Part shown: piece by piece, positions 16,295 through 25,995 of the stretch
Layout: each line of letters starts with the position of its first letter
Position numbering within the stretch: the stretch's first letter is position 1
Assembly (NCBI GenBank): GCA_023411795.1
Contig: JAEYOK010000016.1
Coordinates: forward strand, 1 to 64,000
Direction of reading: 5' to 3'
DNA from: Bacillota bacterium
Lineage (GTDB): Bacteria; Bacillota; Clostridia; DSM-8532
DNA: 64,000 bases
Program-made: the position numbers and the translations under genes
Notes under the pieces: model-generated
What the model was told of the DNA's origin: nothing
Seen by the model: the letters and a program-made list of their open reading frames with translations, nothing else
The model's database searches: none

Positions 16295-17669
16295 AACTTT
16301 GATTTACAACTATATTGTTATATTTCTCTTTCCAATTACCAAATTCATAGTATAGGAAAAGAGCTATGCTTGCTAAAAACCAACCGGCAGGGTAGCCCAA
16401 AATCACAGGGACAAGCTGTCCCGGCATAAGCCATGAAATAATAATCAAATATATCTGACGGAATACAACAAAGGATGATAGCATAATAATCATTGGCACT
16501 CGGGTATTGCCGATACCTCGTAGAGCACCCGCATATATCTGGTTGACACAGGTTATCAAATAAAATGGTCCCAAATAGCGAATTATAAGCGAACCATAAT
16601 CCAATACCGCGGTTTCCTGGTTAAACATATAAATGAACTGTCGTGAGAAAATCATGAGTATTGGTATAATGGCAGCGGTCATAATTAAAGAAATCTTCAT
16701 GGCAGACCGAAGGCACTTCTTTGATCGATCATACAATCCGGCCCCCCAGTTTTGACCGATAAAAGTGGTGGAGGCAAAAGCTACAGCTTGCATAGGAAGT
16801 AGAATAAACTGATCGATTTTCGAATATGATGACCAGCCCGCCATAGCAGCCGAACCAAAAACATTTATGTAGGACTGAACAAAAACATTTGAAAATGATG
16901 TGATGCCTTGCTGGATGGAGGTGGGAAGTCCAATATTTATAATCTTCTTGATAACCGGCCAGGAGAAGTTTATTTTCTTTGGGACAAGCTTAAAAGCACC
17001 GTCAGTTCTCGTCAAGGTGAGCATTACCAGTATTGCTGATAAAAACTGGGATATGATAGTCGCATAGGCGACGCCTGCCGTCCCCATAGAGAATACAAGC
17101 ACAAAAACCAGGTCTAAAACTATATTGGTGATTGCTGAAAACATAAGAAACAGAGTTGGCCTGCGTGAATCACCCACTGCCCTTAAAATACCGGCTCCCA
17201 TATTATAAAAGAGAAGACCGGATACACCCGCAAAATAAATGCGCAGGTAGGTAATAGCTTCCGGCATTACATCCTCCGGTACTGCCATTAATTTACACAT
17301 TGCCGGTGTTCCAAGCATCCCGGCTATGGTAAATATCACGCTGAGCACCGTCGTCATGGATATTGTTGAATGCACCGCATCCGAAACATGCTCGTCGTCG
17401 TGAGCACCATAATATTGAGATATTACAACGGTCGCACCTGAAGACAACCCATTAAATATTCCTATAAGAGTATTTATTATGGGGCCGCTGCCTCCAACCG
17501 CCGCAAGGGCCTGTTTACCAACGAAATTCCCCACCACAATACTATCAACAGTATTGTACAAAATCTGAAAAAGGTTACCAATCAGCAATGGGAACGCAAA
17601 CCATAAAAGATGCTCCCCAATATTGCCGGATGTCATATCTGTGTCTCTTCTTGAAATACGTAGCTTCAT
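16275..17669 (-). CDS. MATE-family multidrug/metabolite exporter
   Basis: Integral membrane protein of 464 aa with about 12 hydrophobic helices in two halves. The N-terminal MATE pattern is clear: LLWFAFPLLIGNLFQILYNT, then DSIVVGNFVGKQALAAVGGS, and later GLSSGATVVISQYYGA. The second half shows NIGLPTSIQQGITSFSNVFV. Exports cationic drugs or metabolites by Na+ or H+ exchange. TAGGAG nine bases ahead of the ATG at 17669 fits better than the longer in-frame N-terminus reaching 17753. Substrate unknown. Confidence 0.9.
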   Translation of the reverse strand: MKLRISRRDTDMTSGNIGEHLLWFAFPLLIGNLFQILYNTVDSIVVGNFVGKQALAAVGGSGPIINTLIGIFNGLSSGATVVISQYYGAHDDEHVSDAVHSTISMTTVLSVIFTIAGMLGTPAMCKLMAVPEDVMPEAITYLRIYFAGVSGLLFYNMGAGILRAVGDSRRPTLFLMFSAITNIVLDLVFVLVFSMGTAGVAYATIISQFLSAILVMLTLTRTDGAFKLVPKKINFSWPVIKKIINIGLPTSIQQGITSFSNVFVQSYINVFGSAAMAGWSSYSKIDQFILLPMQAVAFASTTFIGQNWGAGLYDRSKKCLRSAMKISLIMTAAIIPILMIFSRQFIYMFNQETAVLDYGSLIIRYLGPFYLITCVNQIYAGALRGIGNTRVPMIIMLSSFVVFRQIYLIIISWLMPGQLVPVILGYPAGWFLASIALFLYYEFGNWKEKYNNIVVNQSSQSGEF

Positions 17670-17770
17670 TTTCTGTCGACTCCTACAGCCCGCCGGTTCT
17701 TTTTTATAGGTCGGCTCATATAAGAGTATATCACAAAAAAAGAAAAACAACATACCGCATACTCGTATAG

Positions 17771-17800
17771 AAAAAAAAACATCGGCAGTTAGCCGATGTT
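17771..17800 (-). terminator. Rho-independent terminator of the PP2C-LysM gene
   Basis: On the minus strand AACATCGGC and GCCGATGTT (17792-17800 with 17778-17786) form a 9-bp stem with a 5-base loop, directly followed by nine T residues (17771-17779 read as A on plus). Textbook intrinsic terminator 26 bases after the stop codon. Confidence 0.9.
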
Positions 17801-17825
17801 GTCAAAATTTCACTAAAAATATTTG

Positions 17826-19190
17826 TTATTGTGCCTTAAGAACATCTATAGGTGGAATCTTTATTGTCTGCCCCTGAATAATCTTGTTGGGATCAGAAAT
17901 ATTATTATATTTACACAGTTTATCTACCAGTGATGTGTCATTATAATACTTTCTTGCTATAGAGCTCATGCTCTCACCCTTCTGGATAACATGGTTTTTA
18001 ATCTCCGCTGACGGGGTGGGAGTTGGTGTTGGTGTTGGAGTTTCCACAGGCTCCTGTGTTTCTTCCGGATCTTGGGTAGGATAATCAGTGATATCCGGAG
18101 AAGCGGTTGTTATAGCCGAAGACGGTGGAGGTGTCGGCGTTTTTACGTTCTCTATTCCGGTATTCATAAGAGAAGATATAATTAAAAACAAAATGGCAAA
18201 TAATATTAATACCGTTAAACATACCATACCGATTAATGCTACGCTTTGGTATTTATTAGCATTTCTGCGGTTATATTTATACGTTATAGCAGGAGCCTTA
18301 TTAAGCTTATCTACCTTCGTTTTCATATTCTGCCTGGTTTGGGTGCGTGGAGCCGGCTTCTTCACAGGGTTTGGGCCACTGCTGGTAATTTTTTCAACTT
18401 GAACTACCATCGCCGTTATATCTCCATCGGTTTTCCGTTTCATTGCTTCATCAACCAAACGGAAGGCAATATATGAACTTTCACTTCTCAGTGCTAGTAA
18501 ATCCTCGATTTTTTCCTCACCAAGAGCCTGATATAACCCATTACTTAAAAGAATAAACGAGTCTCCCTCAAGGATTTCATAGATATCTGAAACTACAACA
18601 CTGCCTCGTTCTTCATCACTTGGAAGCTCAATCTCATCCTTGTCATCCATATCGTCTGTTTCAATTATTCTGTTATCAATTTCTCGTTTTGCCTTTGCGG
18701 TTTCAGAAGCAAGAGGCCTAAACCTGCCGTCACGCATCATATAAATTCGACCTGAACCGCTTGTTAATGCAACGAACTGACCATCAGACAGAAGCAGTCC
18801 GGAAAATCCCAAATCCCATGCTAAATCAGTCTTAGGTACTCTGTTCATTTCAAGAAAGCTTGCAATAAGGCGTTCAGTATCGTTCACCCTGGATTCCAGT
18901 TCTTTTGCTTTTGGCTGAATATCCCCATTGTTAACAGTTATCTTTTCATGAAATCGTCCTAATTCCTTAAGGATGGACACATTTATTTCCTGTTCGGGAT
19001 AATCGCAAACCATATTATCAGATACGGAAAACAGATATTCCAAGCCCCTATTTTCCAATGAAGCCTGGACATTATCAATATGGTGCTCTGAAGAAAATTT
19101 ACCATTCATGTAGAAGGAACTTGTATTGTTCACTCTACCGTAGCCAATACGAGAATATACGCATGCATTCACTTTGATCACGCTACTCAT
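17826..19190 (-). CDS. Membrane protein with degenerate PP2C-like domain and extracytoplasmic LysM
   Basis: A 454-aa protein: N-terminal cytosolic PP2C/SpoIIE-like domain (about 1-270), one transmembrane helix (about 313-338), a Pro/Thr/Ser-rich linker (about 345-395) and a C-terminal LysM (about 402-450, HVIQKGESMSSIARKYYND). The PP2C motifs are altered: SVSDNMVCD where VADGMGG is usual, LLSNGLYQ where LLSDGL is usual, and TDGDITAMVV for DN(I/V)T. Loss of the second metal Asp suggests a weak or inactive phosphatase. LysM would bind peptidoglycan, so the protein could link the wall to cytosolic Ser/Thr phosphorylation. Name 'PP2C' rests on fold-level motifs. Confidence 0.78.
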   Translation of the reverse strand: MSSVIKVNACVYSRIGYGRVNNTSSFYMNGKFSSEHHIDNVQASLENRGLEYLFSVSDNMVCDYPEQEINVSILKELGRFHEKITVNNGDIQPKAKELESRVNDTERLIASFLEMNRVPKTDLAWDLGFSGLLLSDGQFVALTSGSGRIYMMRDGRFRPLASETAKAKREIDNRIIETDDMDDKDEIELPSDEERGSVVVSDIYEILEGDSFILLSNGLYQALGEEKIEDLLALRSESSYIAFRLVDEAMKRKTDGDITAMVVQVEKITSSGPNPVKKPAPRTQTRQNMKTKVDKLNKAPAITYKYNRRNANKYQSVALIGMVCLTVLILFAILFLIISSLMNTGIENVKTPTPPPSSAITTASPDITDYPTQDPEETQEPVETPTPTPTPTPSAEIKNHVIQKGESMSSIARKYYNDTSLVDKLCKYNNISDPNKIIQGQTIKIPPIDVLKAQ

Positions 19191-19337
19191 TGGATACCCC
19201 TCTTTTCGACATGATTTTATCCGAAAAACCGCTCCGCAGCTTTATGACACGGACCATCAGTTCTAGAATAAATGATAACATACAAAAGATTATGTTTCAA
19301 CAATTTCACAAAATAACTTAGTATTAATGACAAAATT

Positions 19338-19346
19338 TGATATAAT
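19338..19346 (+). promoter_or_regulatory. Probable extended -10 promoter of the acyl-CoA synthetase gene
   Basis: TGATATAAT (19338-19346) is an extended -10 element; the -35 region TTAGTA (19318-19323) is weak at 17 bases. It leaves a leader of about 130 bases before the ATG at 19481. The rest of the gap 19191-19480 shows no recognisable riboswitch or gene. Confidence 0.45.
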
Positions 19347-19480
19347 TCTACCTAAGAGAATCGGGCTCTTATTTACCTGCGCTGTTGCTCTTATTGTCTT
19401 CTCTCGATGTATCAAGTATAATAAACTCGATATTACATTATAGTCCATTTATAGGACTGGAAATAATTGAGGCTTATTTA

Positions 19481-21244
19481 ATGGGTAAGATTAGAAAACT
19501 CTATGAAGTCAGGAAGATCACCGATCTTCGCAACATGGTTCAACAAAGCACAGATATCTATGGCGATTTAGACGCTTTTCTTGTTAAGAACAGTAATGGC
19601 TCAATTCGTAATATTAGTTTCAGACATTTCAATAACGATATTAATTATTTGGGCACAGCTTTATGTAATATGGGGCTTCAGGGCAGCAATATTGCTATAA
19701 TTAGTGAAAACCGATATGAGTGGTGCGTATCCTATCTGGCAGTTGTTAACGGAACCGGTGTTGTTGTCCCTCTTGACAAGGAGTTGCCGGAAAATGAACT
19801 AGTTTCCCTCCTTGAAAGAAGTGATTCAAGTGCAATATTTTGTTCAGAGGCATATCTTGATACATTACTCATAGTAAGGGCAAATCTACCCAACCTTAAG
19901 AAGATAATCTGCTTTGACCTTAAAAAAAGCGAAAATGATGATGTATTATCATTTAGTGAAATAATAAGCAAGGGAAATGAGCTTTTAAACAACGGAAATA
20001 ATACATTTATTTCTGCCCCTATTGATAATGAAGCAATGAATATGCTTATTTTCACCTCAGGAACAACAGATCAAAGCAAGGGTGTAATGTTAAGTCATAA
20101 AAATATCGCATCGGATATAATGGCAGTCTCTCAGTTACTTTATGCCGATAACAGCGATCTTATAATGTCAATTTTGCCACTGCACCACACCTATGAATGT
20201 ACCGCAGGCTTTTTAACAATGGTTTATTTGGGTGTGACTATTTGCTTCTGCGATGGGCTAAGGTATATAACAAATAATCTACAGCAATATAAACCGACAA
20301 TGATTATGTGTGTTCCTTTGATACTTGAAAATGTCTATACGAAGGTTATAAAAAAGGCTCAAAAAGAGAACCGTGTAGCTGCCTTAAAATTCGGTCTGTT
20401 TTTATCCGGAACGCTTATGAAGCTTAATATTGATATCAGAAGGAAGCTATTTAAAGAGGTCATGAATAATTTGGGTGGAAATCTCCGTCTGGTCATCTCA
20501 GGGGCTGCGGCTCTTAACCCAAAAGTTACGAAGGCTTTAAGAGCCATGGGATTAAATATAATGCAGGGATATGGATTAACAGAATGCTCCCCTATTGTAT
20601 CGGTAAACCGCCTTGATTTCTACAGGGACGATTCAGCAGGGCAGCCCGTTCCGGGAATAGAGGTCGCCATAGATAAGCCTGGGCCTGATGGAGTGGGTGA
20701 AATAAAGGTAAAAGGCCCCATTACAATGCTCGGGTACTATAAAAACCCGGAGGCTACTAATGTCGTATTGCGTGATGGATGGCTATATACCGGAGATAAC
20801 GGTTATATAGATAAGAACAATTTTATTTATATAGCCGGGCGTCAGAAAAATGTAATAGTAACAAAGAACGGCAAGAATATCTTCCCTGAGGATGTAGAAT
20901 TATACCTAAATAAAAGCGAGTATATAAAAGAATCCATAGTTTACGGTGTAGACAACGAAAATGAGTCGGATACTATTGTCTGTGCAAAAATAGTTCCCAA
21001 TATGGAGGTCTTAATCGAGAAATTTGGCCAGGTGCCGGTACCCGATGATCTTTACAAGCTTATTAAGCAGGAAGTACAAAAAGTTAACAAAAAGTTATCT
21101 TCATATAAAAAGATAAAACATTTTGAGATTCGTGAGGGCGAGTTTGAGAAAACAACTACAAAAAAGATAAAACGTCAATTGGAGTTGGTGTCTTTAAAAA
21201 CTCTAGGAGACATGATTAAAGTATTTACAAAGAATGGAAAGTAA
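19481..21244 (+). CDS. Long-chain acyl-CoA synthetase (AMP-binding enzyme)
   Basis: A 587-aa enzyme that activates fatty acids to acyl-AMP and acyl-CoA. The P-loop-like motif is LIFTSGTTDQSKGVMLSHKN (about residue 190); further adenylation motifs are QGYGLTECSPIVS and GWLYTGDNGYID, followed by the hinge and C-terminal domain with the conserved Lys region TTTKKIKRQLE. GAGG about eight bases before the ATG at 19481 supports this start over a TTG at 19385. It overlaps the next gene's upstream frame and is 13 bases from its real start, so the two are probably co-transcribed. Chain length specificity unknown. Confidence 0.88.
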   Translation: MGKIRKLYEVRKITDLRNMVQQSTDIYGDLDAFLVKNSNGSIRNISFRHFNNDINYLGTALCNMGLQGSNIAIISENRYEWCVSYLAVVNGTGVVVPLDKELPENELVSLLERSDSSAIFCSEAYLDTLLIVRANLPNLKKIICFDLKKSENDDVLSFSEIISKGNELLNNGNNTFISAPIDNEAMNMLIFTSGTTDQSKGVMLSHKNIASDIMAVSQLLYADNSDLIMSILPLHHTYECTAGFLTMVYLGVTICFCDGLRYITNNLQQYKPTMIMCVPLILENVYTKVIKKAQKENRVAALKFGLFLSGTLMKLNIDIRRKLFKEVMNNLGGNLRLVISGAAALNPKVTKALRAMGLNIMQGYGLTECSPIVSVNRLDFYRDDSAGQPVPGIEVAIDKPGPDGVGEIKVKGPITMLGYYKNPEATNVVLRDGWLYTGDNGYIDKNNFIYIAGRQKNVIVTKNGKNIFPEDVELYLNKSEYIKESIVYGVDNENESDTIVCAKIVPNMEVLIEKFGQVPVPDDLYKLIKQEVQKVNKKLSSYKKIKHFEIREGEFEKTTTKKIKRQLELVSLKTLGDMIKVFTKNGK

Positions 21245-21257
21245 TCAAAGGAGTACT

Positions 21258-22088
21258 ATGATTAAAAGTACATTTCATTCCCACAGCCGTTTTGATGACG
21301 GGTATGGCGAGTTGGAAGCATATATAAAATCAGCACTGGTAAAGGGGTTTAGATCATTTGGTTTTTCCGCTCATGCCCCGGTTATATTTGAAAGTGACTG
21401 GAACATGAAGCCCGAATACTTTGAGGAATATATACAAGTAACAGAATTTCTGAAGAAAAAATATGAAGGCTCCATTGAAATTTATACCGGACTAGAAGCG
21501 GATTATTATCCCGGTTGTACCGATTGGCGTGTGAAAAATGGAATCGATTATACCATAGGAGCAATACATTTCATCAGAAATGATGAAACAGGTGTATATA
21601 TGCCTCTTGATGGAAATCGCGAAGAATTTGAAGAAACATTGAAAAATGGTTTTGATAATGATGTACAAGCACTTGTAGAGGCGTATTATAGTCAAATAAG
21701 AGAAATGCTTCTAAAAATGCCTCCAAATATTATTGCCCATTTGGACGTAATAAAGAAGAATAATAACGGTAAATATTTCAATGAGGATGCTGACTATTAT
21801 CGCGATGAAGTGCTTAAAACACTTGATATAATCTCCCTTTCCGAAACTATTGTGGAGATTAATACGGGTGGTATAGCCAGAGGGTATTTAAATGAACCAT
21901 ACCCAAGTAAATGGATTTTAGAAGCTTGTCTGGATATGAATATTCCTGTAATGGTAAACTCAGATAGCCATCATCCAGATAATATTGATTTTTATTACGA
22001 AGAATCCTATGATTTATTAAGAACTATTGGTTTCACATCTCAACGCATTCTTTTGGGTAATGAGTGGCGAGATGTAAGTTTATACTGA
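21258..22088 (+). CDS. HisK-like PHP histidinol-phosphatase family protein
   Basis: Cytosolic PHP-domain phosphatase of 276 aa. Metal-ligand motifs are visible in order: FHSHSRFDDG (residues 6-15), FGFSAHAPV, GLEADYYPGC, TIGAIHFI, IIAHLDVIKK and the C-terminal MVNSDSHHPDNIDF. This layout matches HisK/HisJ histidinol phosphatases (Bacillus type), but no other his gene is nearby, so another small phosphoester is possible. AAAGGAG five bases ahead of the ATG at 21258 decides the start. It follows the acyl-CoA synthetase by 13 bases. Confidence 0.85.
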   Translation: MIKSTFHSHSRFDDGYGELEAYIKSALVKGFRSFGFSAHAPVIFESDWNMKPEYFEEYIQVTEFLKKKYEGSIEIYTGLEADYYPGCTDWRVKNGIDYTIGAIHFIRNDETGVYMPLDGNREEFEETLKNGFDNDVQALVEAYYSQIREMLLKMPPNIIAHLDVIKKNNNGKYFNEDADYYRDEVLKTLDIISLSETIVEINTGGIARGYLNEPYPSKWILEACLDMNIPVMVNSDSHHPDNIDFYYEESYDLLRTIGFTSQRILLGNEWRDVSLY

Positions 22089-22140
22089 CAAACGAAGCCC
22101 TATTGGGTACTTTTTTATCATCGAGAGGATATGCTTTAAT

Positions 22141-24369
22141 ATGAAAGTGATACATCTTATTGGCGGCGGAGACGAGGGTGGTGCAAAAAGCCATGTTCTG
22201 CAGCTAATACAAGAATTAGGGAAACATATTGATGCCACACTAATTAGCTATAGAAAGGGTAATTTCCACGATGATGCCGTTGCTATGGGAATTAATGCAC
22301 GCATCGTGAAAACAGGCAATGTCTTTATGGACTTGCGGAAAACCTTAAAGCTTGTTAAGTCGGGTCAATATGATATTATTCATGCTCACGGTGCTAAAGC
22401 CAATATGATGGCCTCAATTATTAAACGTATTACTGGGATTCCTGTCGTTACCACAGTTCACAGTGACTATCATCTTGATTATATGCATAGCTTATTGAAG
22501 CGCTTTTCTTTTGGCGTCATAAATATGATTTCCTTAAGAAAAATTGATTACCATATCAGTGTGTCCAGCAGTCTTAAAGAGATGCTTAAGGATAGAGGCT
22601 TCAATCCCCAGTATTTATATTTGGTCAACAACGGCATTCCTTTTGATAATGAGTTACCTGTTTGCACTAGGAAGGAGTTCTTCACACGTTTCAATATACC
22701 GTTTCCAGAAGACTGTGTGCTGATTGGAATTATGGCGCGTCTACATCCCGTAAAAGATCACGAAACCTTTCTTAGGGCTGCTGCCGAAGTGGTGAAAAAT
22801 AATACTAATGCCCGCTTTCTTATTGCCGGCCCGGGAGATGAGCTTATGCCCCAACTAAAGCAATTTGCCGACAAATTGGGGTTAACACCTTATGTCCACT
22901 TTACAGGAATGGTTGACAGACCATATGATTTTTTTCAGGTCATAGATATCAATGTACTTACCTCAATCAGTGAAGGTTTTCCCTATGTGGTCCTGGAAGG
23001 TGCCCGTTTCTCAAAGGTTTTTGTCAGCACACGGGTGGGAGGATTAGGCGACCTTATTGATTCAGGAGTTAACGGATATCTTGTTGAACCTAAAGACTGG
23101 AAATCTCTCGGAAAACATCTTACCGAGCTTTCGCTTGATAAGGAAAAGCGTGAGAAAATGGGCTCGGTTCTGAAAGTAAAAGCAGAAGCCGAATTTTCAT
23201 TGCGTAAAATGTGTGAAACACAGTTAAAAATATATGAAACTATTTTAAGGAACGAGTCAAGAAACAGAAAAGACAACAAAAAATATGATATAGCCATACT
23301 TGGTTACTATGGATATAAAAACAGTGGGGATGAAGCTATATTGCGTTCAACTCTTGATTCTCTGAGGAGTCTTGACCCTGAGCTTTCATTTTTAGTGTTT
23401 TCTAGGAATCCCCGTGAAACTAAAAGGATTTACTTGGTTGATTCAGTTAATCGCTTTAATCTTATAAAGGTCTTTCGTAAACTTAAAACTTCAAGGCTTT
23501 TCCTTGCCGGAGGCGGAAGCCTTATTCAGGACAATACCAGCACCCGATCAATCTGGTATTATCTTACGGTGCTAAAGATGGCAAAAAGGCTGGGAACAAA
23601 GACAATGCTGTTTGCTAACGGTATCGGCCCAATAAAGCGCACATTTAACAGGCACTTTGCCGGAAGTACTTTAAACGATCTTCAGGCAATAAGCTTACGC
23701 GACTCTGAATCATTTAATGAATTAAAAGCGATGGGTATAAAGAATCCTAATATATATGTGACCTCAGATCCTGCTATTCTATTAGAGCCGGCATGTAAAG
23801 CTGATGTGGAAAAGCTGATGAAAGCTGAAGGAATACCTTTGGATAAACCTTTAATCGGCTTTTCAATCCGTAAATGGGCCGATTCCGGTTATCTGAATCA
23901 GATCGCTGAGATTGCCGATTACTGTGCCGGAAACTTAGGTGCTCATCCTGTTTTTATTCCCATGCAATATCCCGGAGATTATGAGATATCCCAGGCTATC
24001 ATAAACCGCATGGAGCATCCATCGTCCATTATATCCAATATATATGCCCCTGAGTTATTGTTGGGTTTGACAGGACGGACTGAGCTTATGGTAGGAATGC
24101 GCTTACATTCAGTCATTTATGCCGCAAGTCAGTGTGTCCCGCTATTAGGTCTTGTATACGAGCAAAAGGTAGGAGCTTTCTTAAATGAGATAGGACAGCC
24201 TTCAGTAGGAAGAATGGATAAGCTTGACAGTGATGATATTTGTAAGCAGCTTGATGATATATGGCATAACCGTACCAAAATAAGGGAGGATCTTTGTCAA
24301 TCAAAGAAACGCCTTAAAACCATGGCACAAGCTAATGTGATGATCGCTTATCAAATGCTTAAAGATTAA
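22141..24369 (+). CDS. csaB: Fusion of GT4 glycosyltransferase and CsaB-type polysaccharide pyruvyl transferase
   Basis: A 742-aa two-domain protein. Residues 1-375 are a GT4 (GT-B fold) transferase: VIHLIGGGDEGGAKSHVLQL at the start, GIMARLHPVKDHETFLRAA, and the donor-site motif SISEGFPYVVLEGA. Residues 380-742 are a pyruvyl transferase: IAILGYYGYKNSGDEAILRS, LFLAGGGSLIQDNTS, GMRLHSVIYAASQCVP. CsaB adds a ketal pyruvate to ManNAc of the secondary cell wall polymer, the ligand of SLH domains. Usually the two activities are separate proteins. The junction at about residue 376-382 is a short Lys/Asn/Arg linker. Neighbouring surface-sugar genes support the role. Confidence 0.88.
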   Translation: MKVIHLIGGGDEGGAKSHVLQLIQELGKHIDATLISYRKGNFHDDAVAMGINARIVKTGNVFMDLRKTLKLVKSGQYDIIHAHGAKANMMASIIKRITGIPVVTTVHSDYHLDYMHSLLKRFSFGVINMISLRKIDYHISVSSSLKEMLKDRGFNPQYLYLVNNGIPFDNELPVCTRKEFFTRFNIPFPEDCVLIGIMARLHPVKDHETFLRAAAEVVKNNTNARFLIAGPGDELMPQLKQFADKLGLTPYVHFTGMVDRPYDFFQVIDINVLTSISEGFPYVVLEGARFSKVFVSTRVGGLGDLIDSGVNGYLVEPKDWKSLGKHLTELSLDKEKREKMGSVLKVKAEAEFSLRKMCETQLKIYETILRNESRNRKDNKKYDIAILGYYGYKNSGDEAILRSTLDSLRSLDPELSFLVFSRNPRETKRIYLVDSVNRFNLIKVFRKLKTSRLFLAGGGSLIQDNTSTRSIWYYLTVLKMAKRLGTKTMLFANGIGPIKRTFNRHFAGSTLNDLQAISLRDSESFNELKAMGIKNPNIYVTSDPAILLEPACKADVEKLMKAEGIPLDKPLIGFSIRKWADSGYLNQIAEIADYCAGNLGAHPVFIPMQYPGDYEISQAIINRMEHPSSIISNIYAPELLLGLTGRTELMVGMRLHSVIYAASQCVPLLGLVYEQKVGAFLNEIGQPSVGRMDKLDSDDICKQLDDIWHNRTKIREDLCQSKKRLKTMAQANVMIAYQMLKD

Positions 24370-24387
24370 TTTTAGAAGAGTTTGGGT

Positions 24388-25920
24388 TCAATGAATCGCC
24401 CTCTTGCCCCTGCGAAAGCCAAAATAGAATACAAGGGCTGCAATAGTCCAAAAATAGACAACCATATATGGAACTTCAAATATGTTTTCCATGAAATTAT
24501 GGAGCAATACCCCGCATAGACCGGCAAAGCCACCAGCAGTTACTAGACGTGTATCGTAATCCTCACTTTGTTTTATGGCCCGGATGGACCAGAAAACCAG
24601 GATGACAGCTAACAGAGCAAAAGCCGCTATTCCCCAGATACCCATTTCCACTGCTGTTTTAAGCCAGTAATTATCCATGTAAAATGTGTCGGGAACTAAA
24701 TTTTTGTTATTCATGGCAACCGCTCCGCCAAAATGTCCTAGGCCGACTCCGCTCCATTTATTCCTCATAAACATGTCCCAGCCTGTTTGATAACGAAGCA
24801 GACGGCCTCCTGTCATGCTACTTATTTTGTATTGGGGTGACAGCATATATGTTATCCTGCTCATAACCGAAGGAAGCAACAGCATTGCTCCTCCCCCGAC
24901 ACCTAAAAGAAAGAGCCATCGGGGATTGATAGCAAGACAGAATATTATCATAGCAATTACGGCTCCTAACCATGCCCCTCTTGAAAGAGTCAGAACAAGA
25001 CTTAGCCCCATTGCTCCTAAAATCACAAAGAAAATCATCCTGTCAGTAAAGTCTCTTTTTCTTTGAAGTACAAAAGCAAGGCATAGCGGAATCATCAATA
25101 TAAATATACTACCTAAAACATTAGGACTTTTAACTATTGAGAAAACCCGCGTACCTGTACTACCTTCCGCAATATCAGTCCAACTTGAAGGAGTAGGAAC
25201 CTTAAGAATATATTGAATAAGTCCATGGATACCCATTATTCCTCCGGCATAAACCAGGAGTCGTGTAACTAGATAAGCCTTTTTATCATCTATAAGGTAA
25301 CTGTTTAAAATAAAAAACCAGAACAAATACTGTATTACAACTCTTAATCCCTCGAAACCAAGCTGGGGATAGGTAGAATTCATTAAGTATAGATACACGG
25401 ACACGGCCATAAGCAACAGCATGGGAGCTCCTACCGGTGTACTGACAAGTGGTCTGTCTCTCTTTACAAAAAACCAATATAGAAAAACATACATTGCTGA
25501 TAAAAGAAGATATGCCTCATCCCAAAGTCCGATAAGTGAGAATCCGCCTAAGTACTCTCTTCCCAGTTCATCAATAAAAGGATAAAACGCGACCATGGGA
25601 ATCAGTAAGAGACTTATCAGGAAAAAGGCCTTCGAATCTGACAACAAAGAATATACACGGCTTTTCTTTAACATCAGAAACATTCTTTCCCTGAAGGCTG
25701 AGCTTTTTTTATTAATTCTTTCAAGCAAACGATAAAACATTGAACTTTCAGGCTTAAATGAACGGGAGGCAATATATCGTAAACAAGCGGCTATCTTGCT
25801 GTTTACAAGAGCCGTACCTGTTTTCTCCACCAATCTGCCAATAAAACTATGACTCAGTATTTCCAGCATGGCTATTGTAAATCGGTATATTAAGCTGTTT
25901 TTAAACCAACACTCCGGCAT
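24388..25920 (-). CDS. O-antigen ligase/polymerase-like membrane protein (Wzy_C)
   Basis: A 510-aa integral membrane protein with about ten hydrophobic helices after a cytosolic N-terminus of about 100 residues. The Wzy_C-type core is visible: SPNVLGSIFILMIPLCLAFV, VLTLSRGAWLGAVIAMIIFC, and the extracytoplasmic loop with GGRLLRYQTGWDMFMRNKWS and GVGLGHFGGA. Such proteins polymerise or ligate undecaprenyl-linked glycans on the outer face. It is convergent with the csaB fusion (18-base gap) and upstream of DUF4330 on the same strand order. Glycan acceptor unknown. Confidence 0.85.
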   Translation of the reverse strand: MPECWFKNSLIYRFTIAMLEILSHSFIGRLVEKTGTALVNSKIAACLRYIASRSFKPESSMFYRLLERINKKSSAFRERMFLMLKKSRVYSLLSDSKAFFLISLLLIPMVAFYPFIDELGREYLGGFSLIGLWDEAYLLLSAMYVFLYWFFVKRDRPLVSTPVGAPMLLLMAVSVYLYLMNSTYPQLGFEGLRVVIQYLFWFFILNSYLIDDKKAYLVTRLLVYAGGIMGIHGLIQYILKVPTPSSWTDIAEGSTGTRVFSIVKSPNVLGSIFILMIPLCLAFVLQRKRDFTDRMIFFVILGAMGLSLVLTLSRGAWLGAVIAMIIFCLAINPRWLFLLGVGGGAMLLLPSVMSRITYMLSPQYKISSMTGGRLLRYQTGWDMFMRNKWSGVGLGHFGGAVAMNNKNLVPDTFYMDNYWLKTAVEMGIWGIAAFALLAVILVFWSIRAIKQSEDYDTRLVTAGGFAGLCGVLLHNFMENIFEVPYMVVYFWTIAALVFYFGFRRGKRAIH

Positions 25921-25995
25921 AAACCTTACCTCGGATTTTAAACTGGGCTTTGCCCGTTACTTAAAATTTAAAGCAAAAGAGCATACTCCAGCAAG

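Noticed and set aside
19191..19480. Riboswitch or structured leader upstream of the acyl-CoA synthetase gene
   Set aside because: Only short, weak pairings (such as AGTCC/GGACT near 19443-19459) were seen; no known riboswitch core could be recognised.
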